DNA of 64,000 nucleotides from Ideonella sp. MAG2 (GCA_004359425.1 PTEU01000001.1:553185-617184), one strand, 5' to 3'. Counted from the stretch's first letter, positions 34,073-42,393 are shown. Notes: generated by a model not told the origin, from the letters alone. Numbers and translations: made by a program.

Positions 34073-35008
34073 ATGACCTTCGAATTCCCACTCAAAGAAC
34101 TACCCGCCGTGATGCGCGGCCCGCGCGTGGAGCGCCGCCGTATCTTGGTCGGCGGCAGTGCCTTCTGGGGCACCATGCAAGACGACACCACCCTGCGGCT
34201 GGACGATGGCCGCAGCGTGGACGCCACGCAGGCCAACTACCTGCCCCCGGTGAGCCCCAGCAAAATCATTGCGGTCCACATCTCCTACAAGTCGCGCAGC
34301 ATGGAGACCCGCAACAAGCCCAAGCCCACCGACACGCCCACCTACTTCACCAAGCCCCCCACCGCCTTGAACGGCCATGGTGGCCAAATTTTGAAGCCCG
34401 CCGACTGCCAATACCTCAACTACGAGGGCGAATATGCGGTGGTCATCAGCCGCACCTGCCGCAACGTCACGCCGGACGAGGCCTGGGACTACATCGAAGG
34501 ATTCTGCCCCGCGCTGGACATGGGCTTGCAAGACTTTCGCGATACCGACCAGGGCAGCATGCTGCGCGTGAAAGGTGCCGACACCCTGTTGCCCATCGGC
34601 CCCGGCATCGTGCGGGGGGTGAACCTGTTTGAGCAAACCCTGCGCACTTACGTTGATGGCCGCGTGGTGCAAGAGGCCCAGATCGGTGAAGAAACCATCT
34701 GGGGCCCGCACTACGTTATTGCTGACATCGCGCGCCACATCACCCTGTGCCCTGGCGATGTGATCTTGATGGGCACCCCCTGCCATTCACGCAGTGTGGA
34801 CCCTGGCCATTTTGTGGAGTGCGAGATTACTGGCATTGGCCGCCTGGGTGGCACCGTGGTGGGTATCGACGCACCCCGCGCTGCGGCGCTGGGCGTGGGC
34901 CATGCCCCCACCGACACCCCCGAGGTGCGCCGCGTGGCCCTGGGCTTTGACGAGCGCGTGCCCGAGCACTTTAAAGAAAACCTGCGCCTAGCGCGACGGC
35001 CTTCTTGA
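34073..35008 (+). CDS. hpaG: Fumarylacetoacetate hydrolase-family isomerase/decarboxylase (HpaG-like)
   Basis: 311 residues. The FAH fold covers about 60-285, with IIAVHISYKSRS, the PTYFTKPPTALNGHGG substrate loop, the metal ligands in LNYEGEYAVVI and the GDVILMGTP block. In the homoprotocatechuate pathway HpaG decarboxylates and isomerises 5-oxo-pent-3-ene-tricarboxylate. AAGGGA precedes the start. It lies between hpaD and the hpaH/hpaI remnant, in pathway order. Confidence 0.85.
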   Translation: MTFEFPLKELPAVMRGPRVERRRILVGGSAFWGTMQDDTTLRLDDGRSVDATQANYLPPVSPSKIIAVHISYKSRSMETRNKPKPTDTPTYFTKPPTALNGHGGQILKPADCQYLNYEGEYAVVISRTCRNVTPDEAWDYIEGFCPALDMGLQDFRDTDQGSMLRVKGADTLLPIGPGIVRGVNLFEQTLRTYVDGRVVQEAQIGEETIWGPHYVIADIARHITLCPGDVILMGTPCHSRSVDPGHFVECEITGIGRLGGTVVGIDAPRAAALGVGHAPTDTPEVRRVALGFDERVPEHFKENLRLARRPS

Positions 35009-35019
35009 CGCACTCAGTA

Positions 35020-35067
35020 CCGTTCGGGCTGAGCCCCTACCGTTCGGGCTGAGCTTGTCGAAGCCCC
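35020..35067 (+). repeat. Dispersed CCGTTCGGGCTGAGC repeat, tandem copies
   Basis: Two direct partial copies, CCGTTCGGGCTGAGCCCCTA and then CCGTTCGGGCTGAGCTTGTC plus GAAGCCCC. They match the right arm of the palindrome at 1959-2008. They fill the gap between hpaG and the broken hpaH. Confidence 0.7.
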
Positions 35068-35124
35068 ATCCCTCGGCAAACCCACAACGGATGTCCAGAC
35101 CTTCATTCTGAGAGGCGACACACC

Positions 35125-35759
35125 ATGCTAGACACCAGCCAACACGCCGCCCTGGCCCGCGAACTCGACGAGGCCGAACGAACGCGGGTCCAGGTCGAGC
35201 ATTTTTCGCGCCGCTTCCCGGCCATGAGCATGGCCGACAGCTATGCCATCCAACGCGAATGGGTGCGCTTGCAGTGCGCGGCGGGGCGGCAGGTGGTGGG
35301 CCACAAAATCGGCCTGACCTCGCGCGCCATGCAAATCGCCTCGCAAATCACCGAGCCCGACTACGGCACCCTGCTCGACAGCATGGTGCTGCGTGATGGC
35401 AGCGAGGTGGAGGCCGCACGCTTCATCGTGCCGCGCTTGGAGGTGGAGTTCGCCTTCATCTTGGCCAAGCCGCTGGTGGGTCCGCGTGTCACCGTGTTTG
35501 ATGTGCTCAATGCCACAGACCATGTGGTGCCCGCGCTGGAGCTGATCGACGCCCGCATCGAACAGTTTGACCGCCACACCAAGGCCCCACGCAAAGTGCT
35601 GGACACCATTGCCGACAACGCCGCCAATGCGGGCATTGTGATGGGCGGCCGCCCCATGCGGCCCGACGCGGTGGACTGGCGCTGGGCCGGTGCACTGTTG
35701 TTCAAGAACGGGGTGATTGAAGAGTCCGGCCTGGGCGCGGCCGTGCTCAACCACCCGAC
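35125..35759 (+). pseudogene. hpaH: 2-oxo-hept-3-ene-1,7-dioate hydratase gene, 3'-deleted
   Basis: The first 211 codons match Hpa[73 protein letters not shown]. The family normally continues for about 50 more residues including the GGSFTRP block. Here the sequence switches at CCACCCG into an hpaI fragment in a different frame and then runs on into unrelated translated sequence. The metal ligands near residues 106-139 remain but the fold is incomplete. Confidence 0.85.
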
Positions 35760-36221
35760 CCGCAAGGCGTGCGCGGCGTGGGCAGCGGCCTGGCCCGGTC
35801 TTCCCGCTGGAGCGCCTACCCCGACTACCTGCGCGAAGCCAACGACAGCATCTGCCTGCTGGTGCAGGTGGAGACGGCCTCCGCCCTGGCCCAGCTCGAC
35901 GAAATCGCCGCCGTGGAAGGCGTGGAGGGCGTATTCATCGGCCCGGCGGACTTATCCGCCTCCATGGGCCACTTGGGCAACCCGGGTCACCCGGAGGTGC
36001 GACAGGCCATTGATGACGCCATCGCTCGCATCCTGGCCGCTGGCAAGGCTCCGGGCATCTTGGCGGTGGACGAGACCCTGGCGCGCCACTACATCAACCT
36101 AGGCGCGCGCTTTGTGGCGGTGGGTGTGGAGGCGACTCTGCTGGCGCGCGCCACCAGGGCCCTGGCGGAACGCTTTTCGGGCAAGGCGGGTGGGCAGGGT
36201 GGCGGCGGAGCGGGGTACTGA
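35760..36221 (+). pseudogene. hpaI: HpaI-type 2-oxo-hept-4-ene-1,7-dioate aldolase gene, 5'-deleted
   Basis: About 153 codons matching the C-terminal half of Hpa[64 protein letters not shown]. The N-terminal 120 residues, including part of the active site, are gone. The fragment is in a -1 frame relative to hpaH. An internal GTG at 35769 could start translation, but no ribosome binding site is evident. Confidence 0.85.
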
Positions 36222-36302
36222 CACGCACTGCAGCAGGCCTAGTGCCCCTCCATCATCCCGGCCTGCTCCCCTTCCGCACGGTCGAGGCACCGCCCCTTCA
36301 TC

Positions 36303-36785
36303 ATGGACAAACTCTTGCTGCGCCAGCAGGTGCTGGACCGGCTGGCCCAAGACCTTGAGCAAGCCGAACAGGCCGCGCGGGCGGCCCATGAAACGGCGAC
36401 CCACGAAGAAAACATCGCCGAAAACAAGTACGACACCTTGGGCCTGGAGGCCGCCTACCTGGCCACCGGCCAAGCGCGCCGTGCCGACGCCATCCGCCAG
36501 GCCATCGCCGCTTGGCGCCAGTTCCGCCCGCTGCCCTTTGACGCCCGCTTGGGGCTACAGCTCGGTGCCCTGGTCTGCTTGGTGGACGCGGACGAGCAGC
36601 AGCAACTGCTGTTTCTGGGGCCAGTGGGCGGCAGTATGAAGCTGCACATTGGCGCCCAGCTTGTGCAGGTCATCAGCAGCGAGGCCCCTTTGGGCCGAGC
36701 CCTGCTGGGCAAAGGCGAGGGTGACGAGGTGTCGCTTCAGGTCGCCTCAAGCCGCCAGCAGTTTGAGGTGCTGTGGGTGCACTGA
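36303..36785 (+). CDS. GreA/GreB-family transcription factor-like protein
   Basis: 160 residues. An N-terminal helical hairpin (about 1-75), rich in Ala/Glu/Gln, is followed by a C-terminal FKBP-like domain with ISSEAPLGRALLGKGEGDEV, the GreA/GreB C-terminal signature. Gre factors act in the RNA polymerase secondary channel. The coiled-coil tip acidic pair of GreA is not obvious, so it may regulate rather than cleave RNA. It stands alone downstream of the broken hpaI. Confidence 0.78.
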   Translation: MDKLLLRQQVLDRLAQDLEQAEQAARAAHETATHEENIAENKYDTLGLEAAYLATGQARRADAIRQAIAAWRQFRPLPFDARLGLQLGALVCLVDADEQQQLLFLGPVGGSMKLHIGAQLVQVISSEAPLGRALLGKGEGDEVSLQVASSRQQFEVLWVH

Positions 36786-36893
36786 GGCCTCAAGCGCTCA
36801 TCATGCGAGGGGATGCTTCTGCGCCCATGGTCTCTATCATGGGTTCGTATCCAGCGCTGGGCAGGATGCGCCCCAATCCGTCGGGAGACCTCC

Positions 36894-37616
36894 ATGGACA
36901 CACAGTTCTACTTGCATTGGACCTATCGGCAACTTCGCCTGGCAGCTGCAACCGTGCTGGTGGTCGGCACTGTGGCGATTGTGCTGATTGGTTGGTTCAA
37001 GCTTGGGCGCATTCTTCCAACGCTCAGCCACTACTATTTTTCTGAGGACCCTGCTGGGCTACTGCGCACGCTCTTCACGGGCATGTTGATATTCGTTGGC
37101 GGCGTGATGATCTGCTACCGGGGATTTGATGACCGCGACAACAATGTGCTCAACCTCGCAGGCGGCTTGGCGCTGGCCGTGGCGTTTTTCCCCAAGCAAT
37201 GCGATCGCTTCGACATCAAGTGCACCGAGTATTCGCTGTCGTTCTTGCATATGCCTGCCGCAGTTCTGCTGTTCTTTGTGGCCGCCTACGCGGTGTGGTA
37301 CTGCGGTGGAAAGGCGCTCTCCGACCGCCTCAACGAACGCGAGAAGACCCACCTGACCCGATGGAAGACGGCGTCCTTGTTGTGCATGTTCTCTGGCGTC
37401 TCCTTTTACGTCCCGCACCTGTTTGGCATAGCGCCAGCGCCGCTGACCGTCGCGTTGATTGTTGAGATGACTGGGTTCTTTGGCTTCTCGTTCTTTTGGA
37501 TGGGCACGTCCCACGTGGTGTTTCGAGCCAATCAACGGATTGCCAAAGCCAATGGCACGCCGGAAGACACAGGCCGCCTCACACCTCGCGCCAAGATTGA
37601 GCCATTGATCCCTTAG
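36894..37616 (+). CDS. Multi-pass inner-membrane protein of unknown function
   Basis: About 240 residues with six predicted membrane segments (for example AAATVLVVGTVAIVLIGWF, LFTGMLIFVGGVMICY, LAGGLALAVAFFP, MPAAVLLFFVAAYAVWY). A conserved-looking loop reads SHYYFSEDPAGLLRTL. It resembles uncharacterised bacterial membrane proteins with a S-YYY-P...YRGYD pattern. GGGAG lies 7 bases before the chosen ATG at 36894. No operon partner. Confidence 0.7.
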   Translation: MDTQFYLHWTYRQLRLAAATVLVVGTVAIVLIGWFKLGRILPTLSHYYFSEDPAGLLRTLFTGMLIFVGGVMICYRGFDDRDNNVLNLAGGLALAVAFFPKQCDRFDIKCTEYSLSFLHMPAAVLLFFVAAYAVWYCGGKALSDRLNEREKTHLTRWKTASLLCMFSGVSFYVPHLFGIAPAPLTVALIVEMTGFFGFSFFWMGTSHVVFRANQRIAKANGTPEDTGRLTPRAKIEPLIP

Positions 37617-37691
37617 GCGGGGTGGCCTCGGTGGTGGGTGGGCCTTGATGTATGCCCCCTCTGCCATGCACAGCGCACCGCGAGAGCAAGT

Positions 37692-38051
37692 TCAAAAGGC
37701 CTTTAGCAACTGCTTCAGGCGTTTTCGACCGTCGCTATTCGTCTCGCGGTATACCTTCAGCGCGAGTGACAAAAACTGCTGTTCTCCTGGCGTCAAGCCT
37801 GCGGGCTCACGGGCTTCGTCGAGCCATCTTGTTGCTTTGCCGCAGTGTTGCTCAATCTGCCGAGCCAGCTTGTCTCCTATGGGCCGCGCGCCGCTCTTGG
37901 CCATGGACCATGTCGCGCCGCTCACCTCAATTTTCTCGGCCCATGCCGACTCTAGCCCTTTGGGGGCAACTCCGGCTGCAATGCGTTCTTCGGCAAAGGC
38001 TTGGAACAGCGCGACGGCGTTAATTCGGCGGATGGTGGTGATGCTGGACAT
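37692..38051 (-). CDS. Small HTH (lambda-repressor-like) DNA-binding protein
   Basis: 119 residues. The central region, EKIEVSGATWSMAKSGARPI then GDKLARQIEQHCGK, looks like a Cro/CI-type helix-turn-helix used by short phage- or island-borne repressors. The C-terminal helix is EQQFLSLALKVYRETNS. Its upstream region contains repeated GTGAA/TTCAC and AGTGTT/AACACT half-sites suggesting autorepression. It borders the tRNA cluster, as such regulators often border mobile regions. Confidence 0.65.
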   Translation of the reverse strand: MSSITTIRRINAVALFQAFAEERIAAGVAPKGLESAWAEKIEVSGATWSMAKSGARPIGDKLARQIEQHCGKATRWLDEAREPAGLTPGEQQFLSLALKVYRETNSDGRKRLKQLLKAF

Positions 38052-38096
38052 GGTGGGTGTTGTTAAAACACTTCACATGCATTCTAGAGGATCAAA

Positions 38097-38126
38097 AGTG
38101 TTGACCGTTTCGTGAACACTCTTCAC
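38097..38126. promoter_or_regulatory. Candidate operator of the small HTH protein
   Basis: Overlapping inverted repeats AGTGTT-N12-AACACT (38097-38120) and GTGAA-CACTC-TTCAC (38112-38126) lie 45-75 bases upstream of the HTH gene start. The motif CTTCACA recurs at 38071. These features suit autorepression by a small dimeric repressor. Confidence 0.4.
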
Positions 38127-38369
38127 AATTCATCCATTCGTTTATTCACCCCAATTGCAGCGGGTCCATCATGCTCATCGCCAACCACCTCACCAATGCT
38201 AAGCGCCCGATCTCTGGCGCGGCGGATTTGTGCGTCGCGGTGGGGCGGTATGAGACGGAAGTGCCGTGGGCGCTGAGCCATCTGCACCATGGCCGACAGG
38301 AGTCGGCATGCAGCGATCTCGGCAATGAGCTTTGTCGTGGTCGCGTGCGGACACAGCCGAGAGAGCATT

Positions 38370-38446
38370 GCCTCGTTAGCTCAGTGGATCAGAGCGTCGG
38401 CCTACGAAGCCGAAGGCCGGAGGTTCAACTCCTTCACGAGGCGCCA
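38370..38446 (+). tRNA. tRNA-Arg (anticodon ACG)
   Basis: A perfect cloverleaf: acceptor GCCTCGT/ACGAGGC, D-stem GCTC/GAGC, anticodon arm TCGGC-CTACGAA-GCCGA, 5-base variable loop, T-arm GGAGG-TTCAACT-CCTTC, discriminator G and an encoded CCA. The anticodon is ACG (34-36), with T33. Confidence 0.92.
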
Positions 38447-38458
38447 GTTTCTATTTCT

Positions 38459-38533
38459 GTCCCGTTGGACTTCGGGTGAGGTCCTCGGCCCTTCAAGCCG
38501 AAGAGGCGGGTTCGACTCCCGCACGGGATACCA
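38459..38533 (+). tRNA. Unusual tRNA-like gene (anticodon position reads TTC)
   Basis: 75 bases folding into a cloverleaf: acceptor GTCCCGT/ACGGGAT (with a G-T outer pair), 3-pair D-stem GAC/GTC with a 10-base loop, anticodon arm TCGGC-CCTTCAA-GCCGA, 4-base variable loop, T-arm GCGGG-TTCGACT-CCCGC and encoded ACCA. Anticodon positions read TTC (Glu), but position 33 is C instead of the near-universal T. Charging identity is therefore uncertain. It starts 13 bases after tRNA-Arg. Confidence 0.55.
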
Positions 38534-38540
38534 AACCAAA

Positions 38541-38569
38541 GCCTGTCGTCGTGACTCGTTTCGACAGGC
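38541..38569. terminator. Hairpin after the tRNA pair (GCCTGTCG...CGACAGGC)
   Basis: A perfect 8-base inverted repeat with a 13-base loop, 8 bases after the second tRNA-like gene. No T run follows, so terminator function is uncertain; it may be an RNA-processing hairpin. Confidence 0.35.
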
Positions 38570-38671
38570 GTAAACCGGCCGCGATGATGGGGCGGCGTCG
38601 GAACTCGTCACCGACCAATCTTGAGAGTCAGTACTGTGTGTGCCGCAAGGTGCTGCATTGTGCGTTTGGGT

Positions 38672-38746
38672 GTGGCCGTCGCCTAGTGGTGAAGGCTCAA
38701 GGTTGTGACCCTTGCATCGCCGGTTCGAATCCGGCCGGCCACCCCC
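38672..38746 (+). tRNA. tRNA-His-like (anticodon GTG), atypical body
   Basis: The cloverleaf has acceptor GTGGCCG/CGGCCAC, D-arm GCC-TAGTGGTGAA-GGC, anticodon arm CAAGG-TTGTGAC-CCTTG, 4-base variable loop CATC, T-arm GCCGG-TTCGAAT-CCGGC and a C discriminator. The anticodon is GTG. Odd points: the base before position 1 is T, not the G(-1) expected for bacterial tRNA-His; the 3' end is CCC rather than CCA; and the D-arm looks like a tRNA-Gln body. It may be a mobile-element tRNA. Confidence 0.65.
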
Positions 38747-38841
38747 AAGCGCACGTGCTCCCACATCGTGCCTTTAGTCCACACAAAGGGTTTCACTGTT
38801 CGCCTCGGCTGCGGGGCACACATTCACGAAGGAGAACCATC

Positions 38842-39047
38842 ATGAAAAAGTTCAAGAACGAAGTCTGCTTTCGAGGTCATCAGCAAGCGCCGCAAAGGCT
38901 ACCCCTCTGAGACCCAGGTCAAACGAGGCGATCGGTTTGTGCGAGGTGACAAGGAACTGCTTGAAAAGCTTGGTCGGAATGATCCCTGCCCCTGTGGGTC
39001 CGGGAGGTCGTTTCAAGCGCTGCTGCTTATACAGCGGCTGCTTTTGA
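38842..39047 (+). pseudogene. SEC-C motif small protein gene with two frameshifts
   Basis: Conceptual translation allowing two one-base shifts gives MKKFKNE, then [32 protein letters not shown] and [10 protein letters not shown]. This is a short protein ending in the zinc-binding SEC-C motif (CxCGSGxxxKxCC). The first shift is near 38863 and the second near 39011, inside a TTT. A ribosome binding site (AAGGAGA) precedes the ATG. It lies between tRNA-like genes, as expected of a decayed mobile cassette. Confidence 0.7.
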
Positions 39048-39078
39048 TGGTGTGAACCGTCATCACTATCAGCGTTGA

Positions 39079-39158
39079 GCAGGCGGTGTGACGCTTCGGA
39101 AGAAGTGTTGTGGGCTTAGAACCAGCAAGCCGCAGGTTCAAGCCCCGCCGCACCTGCC
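39079..39158 (+). tRNA. Degenerate tRNA-like remnant (Leu-TAG-like anticodon arm)
   Basis: It contains GGTTCAAGCCCC, a T-arm with a proper T-loop TTCAAGC and one mismatched stem pair. The anticodon-like arm GTGGG-CTTAGAA-CCAGC would read TAG, and the end is CCTGCCA. The 5' part folds instead into a hairpin ACGCTTC-GGAA-GAAGTGT, and no clean acceptor stem with CCA can be drawn. I treat it as a decayed or aberrant tRNA. Confidence 0.3.
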
Positions 39159-39199
39159 AAGACATTGGATTCACGCGAGTTCGCCAACGGGAAGAAGCT

Positions 39200-39760
39200 A
39201 TGCACGACGTATTGCAATTGGACATCACCGGCCAGCCCCAGGCCTGGATCTCCATCGAGCAGGCCGCCAGCCATGTGGCCACACGTTCGGTGGCCTGGTC
39301 GCTGGGTGACCGGCCGCTGGCCGTGCTGCGCGGCGGAATGAACACGGCTACAGGCCGACTGTCCGTGCTCGAGGTGCCCCCCATCCTCGCACTGAGTGGC
39401 ACGTCGCGCCTGAATCTGTTTGACTTGGTTCCGAGCTTCAGCAAGACCAAACTGATCCGGCGCGACCGTCAGACCTGCGCTTACTGCGGGGAGACGCACG
39501 ACGCACGAGATTTGACCGTCGATCACATCCTGCCGGCATCGTGCGGTGGCCCGCTCAGTTGGATGAACACAGTCGCAGCTTGCCGCCATTGCAATGCTCG
39601 CAAGGCCAACCGCACGCCGGAGCAAGCGCGGATGCCGTTGCTATTCACGCCCTATGTGCCTAGCCGCTTTGAAGACTTCCTGCTCAAGGGCAGGCGGGTC
39701 CGCGCGGACGTGCACGAGTGGTTAGCGGCTCGTCTGCCCAAAGAATCTCGCTTGATCTGA
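39200..39760 (+). CDS. HNH endonuclease
   Basis: A 186-residue HNH nuclease. The zinc and catalytic core is C-terminal: TCAYCGETHDARDLTVDHIL then LSWMNTVAACRHCNARKA, giving CxxC...DH...N...CxxCNxxK. The N-terminal half (MHDVLQLDITGQPQAWISIE) is a beta-rich domain often found in stand-alone HNH proteins of this group. GGGAAGAAG lies upstream of the ATG at 39200. It follows the tRNA cluster on the same strand and could be a homing-type nuclease or a restriction nuclease; which is not clear. Confidence 0.85.
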   Translation: MHDVLQLDITGQPQAWISIEQAASHVATRSVAWSLGDRPLAVLRGGMNTATGRLSVLEVPPILALSGTSRLNLFDLVPSFSKTKLIRRDRQTCAYCGETHDARDLTVDHILPASCGGPLSWMNTVAACRHCNARKANRTPEQARMPLLFTPYVPSRFEDFLLKGRRVRADVHEWLAARLPKESRLI

Positions 39761-40056
39761 GCGATCACTCCGCCCTGCAGGCAGGTGATCTGCCTTGCTT
39801 GCTAGCTGCTTGGGTGACACAAGCAGCATCGCTCGCAGCAAAGGAGGAGCCCGCCTTGCCGGGCTTCGCGCATCAGCGCACCGCATCGATAGGCGTTCCT
39901 GGCCCACAAAATTGCGCCATACTCCCCACGGTGGTGGTAACTTGGCAACTCAACGGCATGTGTTTGCCAACTCTTGCCGCCGTCTCCACCGTCTAACGAA
40001 AAGGCGCGGTGCTCACCGCAAAGTGAGCGCTGCCCTGGGTTGAAGGAAGCAAGACC

Positions 40057-41928
40057 ATGAGCTGGTCTGGTGGCGCCGCGCCCCGCTTGCTGCTGGGGCC
40101 GTGGTTGGTGGATGGCCCTGCGCACCGCCTGGTGCAGGGTGAGCAGCGCGTGGCCCTGGAGCCCCTGCACATGGCCGTGCTGCTGGCCCTGTGCGAGCGC
40201 GTGGGCCGCGTGGTCTCTGCCGACGAACTGCTGGCCGCCTGCTGGCGCGGCGAGCCCTTGGGCGACAACCCCGTCCACAAAGCCATTGCCGCGCTGCGCC
40301 GCGCCCTGGGCGACAGCGCCACCGCACCGCAGTTCATCGAGACCATCCGCAAGCAAGGCTACCGGCTCATTTCAACCGTACAAGTCTTGGGTGACCAAGG
40401 CCCGCGTGGCCGCACCGGCGCCTGGACGGCGGGCTCGCCCTTCCAGGCCCTGCTGCGCGCCCTGGTCGAAGCCCGCCTGCTGGTGACCGACCAAGTGGGT
40501 GGCCGGGTGGGCTTCAGGGTGGCGCACGAAGCCCTGCTGCGCCGCTGGCCCCGTGTCACCACCTGGGTCGCCCAGCATCAACTGAGCCTGAGCACCCGCG
40601 ACGAGCTGCACCCCTGGGTGCAACGTTGGCGTGATGAACAAGGTGCCTCTGCCTATCTGCTGCCGCAGGGGCCATTGCTTTCCCGCGCGCGTGAAGGCCT
40701 GGTCACTCATCTTGAACTGTTTACCGAAGACGAGCGCCAGTTTGTGCGGCGCTCGGTGCTGCGCCACCAGCGCAAACGCCAATGGCGCTGGGCGGCCGTG
40801 GCGGCCAGCGTGGCGCTGGCGGCGGTGACCTCTTGGATGGCCGTGCACAACCTGGAGCTGGCCCACCAAGCCCAAGCCCGCGAGCGCGAAAGCCAGCGCC
40901 TCAGCAGCTTTATGCTGGGCGAGCTGGCCGACCAACTGCGCCCCCTGGGCAAGCTAGACCTATTGGGCAGCCTGGGCGCCATTGCCATCAAACGTGCCCG
41001 ATGGGCTGAAGCGCAGCAAGCCTTTGAAGAGGGGCGGCGCTTGGCTCAGGCGGCATTGGCCGACGAACCCGATAACGCTGCACATGAGTCCATCTTGAAT
41101 GAAACCGAAACCTGGCTGGGCGTGGTGGCCTATGTGCAAGGGCAGCCGGTGAAGGCGTTGGAGTGGTATGACGGGCCTCTGAAACGCATGGCGAAGCGCG
41201 CGAGCACCAGCGGCGAAGCGGCCCTAGAAAGTTGGATTCGCGGTGGACTCTTGCGTCGTACTGCAGACGCTCGTGTTGCCATGGCAGACCGAGAACGCGC
41301 ACGCCAAGACCTGCAGTCGGCCGCCGCCGCTCTGAGTTCTGCTTGGCGAAGTGAGCCGTCAAACGTGAACTGGGAAATCCACTTGGTGATCGCTAAGGCT
41401 CAGCTCGCACTGCTAGAGGCCTCTGGGGCCAAGGGTGTGAGTGCGAAGCTTGGCGCAGTGCTTTCTGAGCTTTCTGTGGCGGCGGGTCGTAGCGACAGCA
41501 AGGCTGAGCCCTATGGTCGAGCCAAAGTCCTCTTGGGCTTGTTGAGGGCAAAGCAGGCCCTGGAGACTGGAGATGCATCGGCCGCCATACGGGCCTGTGA
41601 CGATGCCAAAGCTTTGCTCGACGATGTTTATAAGGCTGCGCCCGATTGGCAACTCGACCAACTGAGAGGCCAGTTAGCCATGATTGGGCTCGCAGCCTTG
41701 AATGCGCTCAATGCCGATGCTGAGCGCCAAAGATGGTGCGAGCAAATGCAAACGGCTTTGGCCCCGGCACTGGCCTCTGGCCATGCCGGCGTGGTTCTGG
41801 AGGCAAGCCTGCACCTGCAGGCTTGCACTGGAAGCCGCACACCCACCCCGGAAGACTGGCAGCGCCTTAGCGCTGGTGGCTACCGCGTGGTATGGGTGAG
41901 CGGCAAGATGTTCCCCTTCAATCAGTAA
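40057..41928 (+). CDS. Winged-helix membrane protein with TPR-like region, apparently lacking its STAND ATPase core
   Basis: 623 residues. Residues 1-108 are an OmpR/CadC-type winged helix (VALEPLHMAVLLALCERVGR, IAALRRALGD, FIETIRKQGYRL). A linker ends GAWTAGSPF at about 129. The sequence then jumps directly to the tail of an nSTAND-type module, LVEARLLVTDQVGGRVGFRV then AHEALLRRWP. One membrane helix lies at about 243-262, followed by a helical repeat (TPR-like) region to the C-terminus. Related proteins have about 400 residues with Walker A and B motifs between GSPF and ALVEARLL; none is present here. The frame is intact. It may still be made as a membrane-bound transcription factor. AAGGAAG precedes the ATG. 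Confidence 0.7.
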   Translation: MSWSGGAAPRLLLGPWLVDGPAHRLVQGEQRVALEPLHMAVLLALCERVGRVVSADELLAACWRGEPLGDNPVHKAIAALRRALGDSATAPQFIETIRKQGYRLISTVQVLGDQGPRGRTGAWTAGSPFQALLRALVEARLLVTDQVGGRVGFRVAHEALLRRWPRVTTWVAQHQLSLSTRDELHPWVQRWRDEQGASAYLLPQGPLLSRAREGLVTHLELFTEDERQFVRRSVLRHQRKRQWRWAAVAASVALAAVTSWMAVHNLELAHQAQARERESQRLSSFMLGELADQLRPLGKLDLLGSLGAIAIKRARWAEAQQAFEEGRRLAQAALADEPDNAAHESILNETETWLGVVAYVQGQPVKALEWYDGPLKRMAKRASTSGEAALESWIRGGLLRRTADARVAMADRERARQDLQSAAAALSSAWRSEPSNVNWEIHLVIAKAQLALLEASGAKGVSAKLGAVLSELSVAAGRSDSKAEPYGRAKVLLGLLRAKQALETGDASAAIRACDDAKALLDDVYKAAPDWQLDQLRGQLAMIGLAALNALNADAERQRWCEQMQTALAPALASGHAGVVLEASLHLQACTGSRTPTPEDWQRLSAGGYRVVWVSGKMFPFNQ

Positions 41929-41949
41929 ACCCAAAGGAAGACCAACACC

Positions 41950-42393
41950 ATGACGACCCAAACCCCTAAGCCCCTGGAAATGGCCACCTACTATGTGGTG
42001 CCCGTGCGCAGCGGCGGTGACAAACACGCCCAACAATGTCGCTACTTCAACCCCAAAGGTGAACCCGTCTCCGCTGACCAGCTCAATTGCCACGCGCAGG
42101 GCTATAGCAACGACTTTGTTTGCTTGGCCCAGCCCACTGCCGATCAGCTAGCTAAGTGGCAGGCGGTGCCTGAGGGCATTGACCAAGAGGCAGAGCTGTT
42201 TGCGGCTGTTGCCAAGACCCTTGGCGGCAGCTACCAATTGCCCAATATGTTCATGGCGCGAGAGCGGCGCGTGGTGGTGCCGGTGGCGGACAACAGCGAG
42301 CGCGGGTTGCTCTTGATATTCGCTCATGGAGGAGCCGACCACCCGGGCTATCTGACGGCCAGCACTGATCCAATCATCAGAAACACGCCCTGA
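41950..42393 (+). CDS. Hypothetical protein downstream of the winged-helix/TPR gene
   Basis: 147 residues, soluble, no signal peptide, not recognised. It includes MATYYVVPVRSGGDKHAQQC and RERRVVVPVADNSERGLLLI. It starts 21 bases after the preceding gene with AGGAAGA upstream, so the two are likely co-transcribed and functionally linked. Confidence 0.65.
   Translation: MTTQTPKPLEMATYYVVPVRSGGDKHAQQCRYFNPKGEPVSADQLNCHAQGYSNDFVCLAQPTADQLAKWQAVPEGIDQEAELFAAVAKTLGGSYQLPNMFMARERRVVVPVADNSERGLLLIFAHGGADHPGYLTASTDPIIRNTP

Noticed and set aside
36813-36893. Upstream start for the six-helix membrane protein
   Set aside because: The additional 27 residues precede the ribosome binding site GGGAG and look non-coding.
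38459-38533. Selenocysteine tRNA, suggested by the CTTCAA anticodon-loop text
   Set aside because: The best fold has 7-pair acceptor and 5-pair T stems and no long variable arm, and the anticodon positions read TTC, so tRNA-Sec is not supported.
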